From: an uncultured Prevotella sp.
Lineage (GTDB): Bacteria; Bacteroidota; Bacteroidia; Bacteroidales; Bacteroidaceae
Direction: 5' to 3'
DNA length: 7,168 bases
Assembly (NCBI GenBank): GCA_900552675.1
Contig: USAI01000098.1
Location: forward strand, 1-7,168
Both the position numbers and the translations under genes were made by a program. The notes beneath the pieces are model-generated. The model made no database searches. It saw only the letters and a program-made list of their open reading frames with translations, and was not told the DNA's origin. Numbering within the stretch: position 1 is the first letter of the stretch; each line of letters opens with the position of its first letter. Shown here piece by piece: positions 6,280 to 7,168 of the stretch.

Positions 6280-7119
6280 ATGGCAACTACACAAGCAAAA
6301 GCGAATCCCAAGAAAAAGAATTCGGGATTCCAGGGAGTTAGAGATGCAATTTGGATCATCATTGCATGTTTCATCCTCGCAGTATGTTTCTTTAAGTTCG
6401 TGCTCGGTAACCCCGACAACTTCGTTGGTGGCGACCCCGCAAATGCAGTTAAGGACGGTAGCCTCCTCGGTACAGTGTACAAAGGTGGTGTCGTGGTTCC
6501 TGTGATTATCACACTGCTCTTCACCGTTATCGCACTGTCTATCGAGCGTTACTTCGCTCTCCGCACCGCTTTCGGTAAGAGCTCACTCACCAAGTTCGTC
6601 ATCTCAGTTAAGCAGGCTATCAACGCTGGCGATATGGCTAAGGCACAGCAGATCTGCGACAAGCAGCAGGGATGTGTTGCTAACGTAGTAGGCGCTTCTA
6701 TCGCTGCTTACAAGGAAATGGAGGCTCTCCCCAACCTGAAACGTGCACAGAAGGTAGCTAAGATTCAGCAGGCTCACGAAGAGGCTACTCAGCTCGAGAT
6801 GCCTACCCTGCAGATGAACATGCCTATCATCGCTACTATCGTTACCCTCGGTACTCTGACCGCTCTGTTCGGTACTGTAGTAGGTATGATCCGTTCATTC
6901 GCCGCTCTGGCTTCTGGTGGTGGTGGTGACTCACTCCAGCTGTCTGAAGGTATTTCTGAGGCCCTTGTAAATACCGCTTCTGGTATTTTGACATCTTGGT
7001 GCGCAGTAGTCGCTTACAACTACTATTCAAACAAGATCGACAAGCTGACATACGCCCTCGACGAAGTAGGTTACACTATTGCTCAGACATACGAAGCAAA
7101 CCACGCAGACGAAGCTTAA
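6280..7119 (+). CDS. exbB: MotA/TolQ/ExbB proton channel family protein, 279 aa
   Basis: This inner-membrane protein would form the proton-conducting pentamer that, with ExbD-like partners, uses the proton gradient to drive TonB-dependent outer-membrane transport. Residue positions: a basic N-terminus (7-13), TM1 about 23-42, TM2 69-88, a cytoplasmic helical domain (about 95-178), TM3 181-203 with LFGTVVGMI (196-204), and TM4 225-249 with EALVNTASG (227-235). T199 and T232 align with the pore threonines T148 and T181 of E. coli ExbB, and E227 with E176. The family's usual TM4 proline (PAV) is replaced by Trp-Cys (240-241). Codon use differs from the neighbours: Lys AAG 14 of 18, Ala GCT 21 of 38 and Gln CAG 13 of 14, as in highly expressed genes. 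ATG 6280 follows an A-rich leader. The next gene starts 30 nt after the stop, consistent with an exbB-exbD operon. TolQ is the main alternative name. Confidence 0.9.
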   Translation: MATTQAKANPKKKNSGFQGVRDAIWIIIACFILAVCFFKFVLGNPDNFVGGDPANAVKDGSLLGTVYKGGVVVPVIITLLFTVIALSIERYFALRTAFGKSSLTKFVISVKQAINAGDMAKAQQICDKQQGCVANVVGASIAAYKEMEALPNLKRAQKVAKIQQAHEEATQLEMPTLQMNMPIIATIVTLGTLTALFGTVVGMIRSFAALASGGGGDSLQLSEGISEALVNTASGILTSWCAVVAYNYYSNKIDKLTYALDEVGYTIAQTYEANHADEA

Positions 7120-7149
7120 TTTTACTAACCCTTTAAAACATTTATCATT

Positions 7150-7168
7150 ATGGGTAAAGTAAAAGTTA
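7150..7168 (+). CDS. Start of next gene, probably an ExbD/TolR-like partner (partial)
   Basis: ATG at 7150 begins MGKVKV and runs off the window. It lies 30 nt after the ExbB-type stop, behind an A/T-rich leader like those of the other starts. Six codons cannot identify a family. The ExbD-like call rests on the usual gene order after exbB, and the short basic N-terminus is compatible with the cytoplasmic start of ExbD proteins. Confidence 0.55.

Noticed and set aside
6185..6505. Plus-strand frame of 106 codons beginning in the ExbB leader
   Set aside because: It overlaps the start of the ExbB-type gene in another frame, its start codon lies within the leader hairpin, and its translation is not protein-like.

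Overview
The window looks like ordinary chromosomal DNA from a member of the Bacteroidota, most likely a Bacteroidales species close to Prevotella (inference). Three things point there. The promoters have the Bacteroidota form, TTTG about 19 bp upstream of TAnnTTTG, rather than TTGACA/TATAAT. Translation starts have A/T-rich leaders with little Shine-Dalgarno signal. The proteins have the Bacteroidota versions of their families: a 633-residue LptF/LptG permease, a fused RibBA, a START-like small protein and a four-helix ExbB-type protein.

Layout. Positions 1-49 hold the 5' two thirds of a CAT-anticodon tRNA on the minus strand, with a consensus promoter at 68-98. A divergent small START-like gene follows at 194-592. 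Positions 593-1418 form an A/T-rich, gene-free spacer of about 830 bp. It contains a 22-bp tandem repeat with a third diverged copy, two perfect palindromes (12 and 16 bp) and a helically phased GTTGTTC array. Next, on the plus strand, come an LptF/LptG permease (1419-3320), ribBA (3408-4619), a clear intrinsic terminator (4633-4685), a class I aspartate-type aminotransferase with its own promoter (4852-6045), and an ExbB/TolQ/MotA proton-channel gene (6280-7119) with its own promoter and a leader of roughly 170 nt. The first codons of the next gene, probably ExbD-like, begin at 7150.

How the genes work together. LptF/LptG extracts lipopolysaccharide from the inner membrane. RibBA makes both early precursors of riboflavin, from ribulose-5-phosphate and GTP. 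The aminotransferase is a PLP enzyme of amino-acid metabolism. ExbB with its downstream partner would use the proton gradient to energise outer-membrane transport. The permease and ribBA probably share a transcript; the aminotransferase and ExbB genes look like separate units. The ExbB gene has codon use unlike its neighbours, as expected for strong expression.

I saw no phage, insertion sequence, CRISPR or defence system. The points most worth a second look are non-coding: the repeat-rich spacer at 593-1418 and the inverted-repeat-rich promoter and leader of the ExbB gene (6079-6279).
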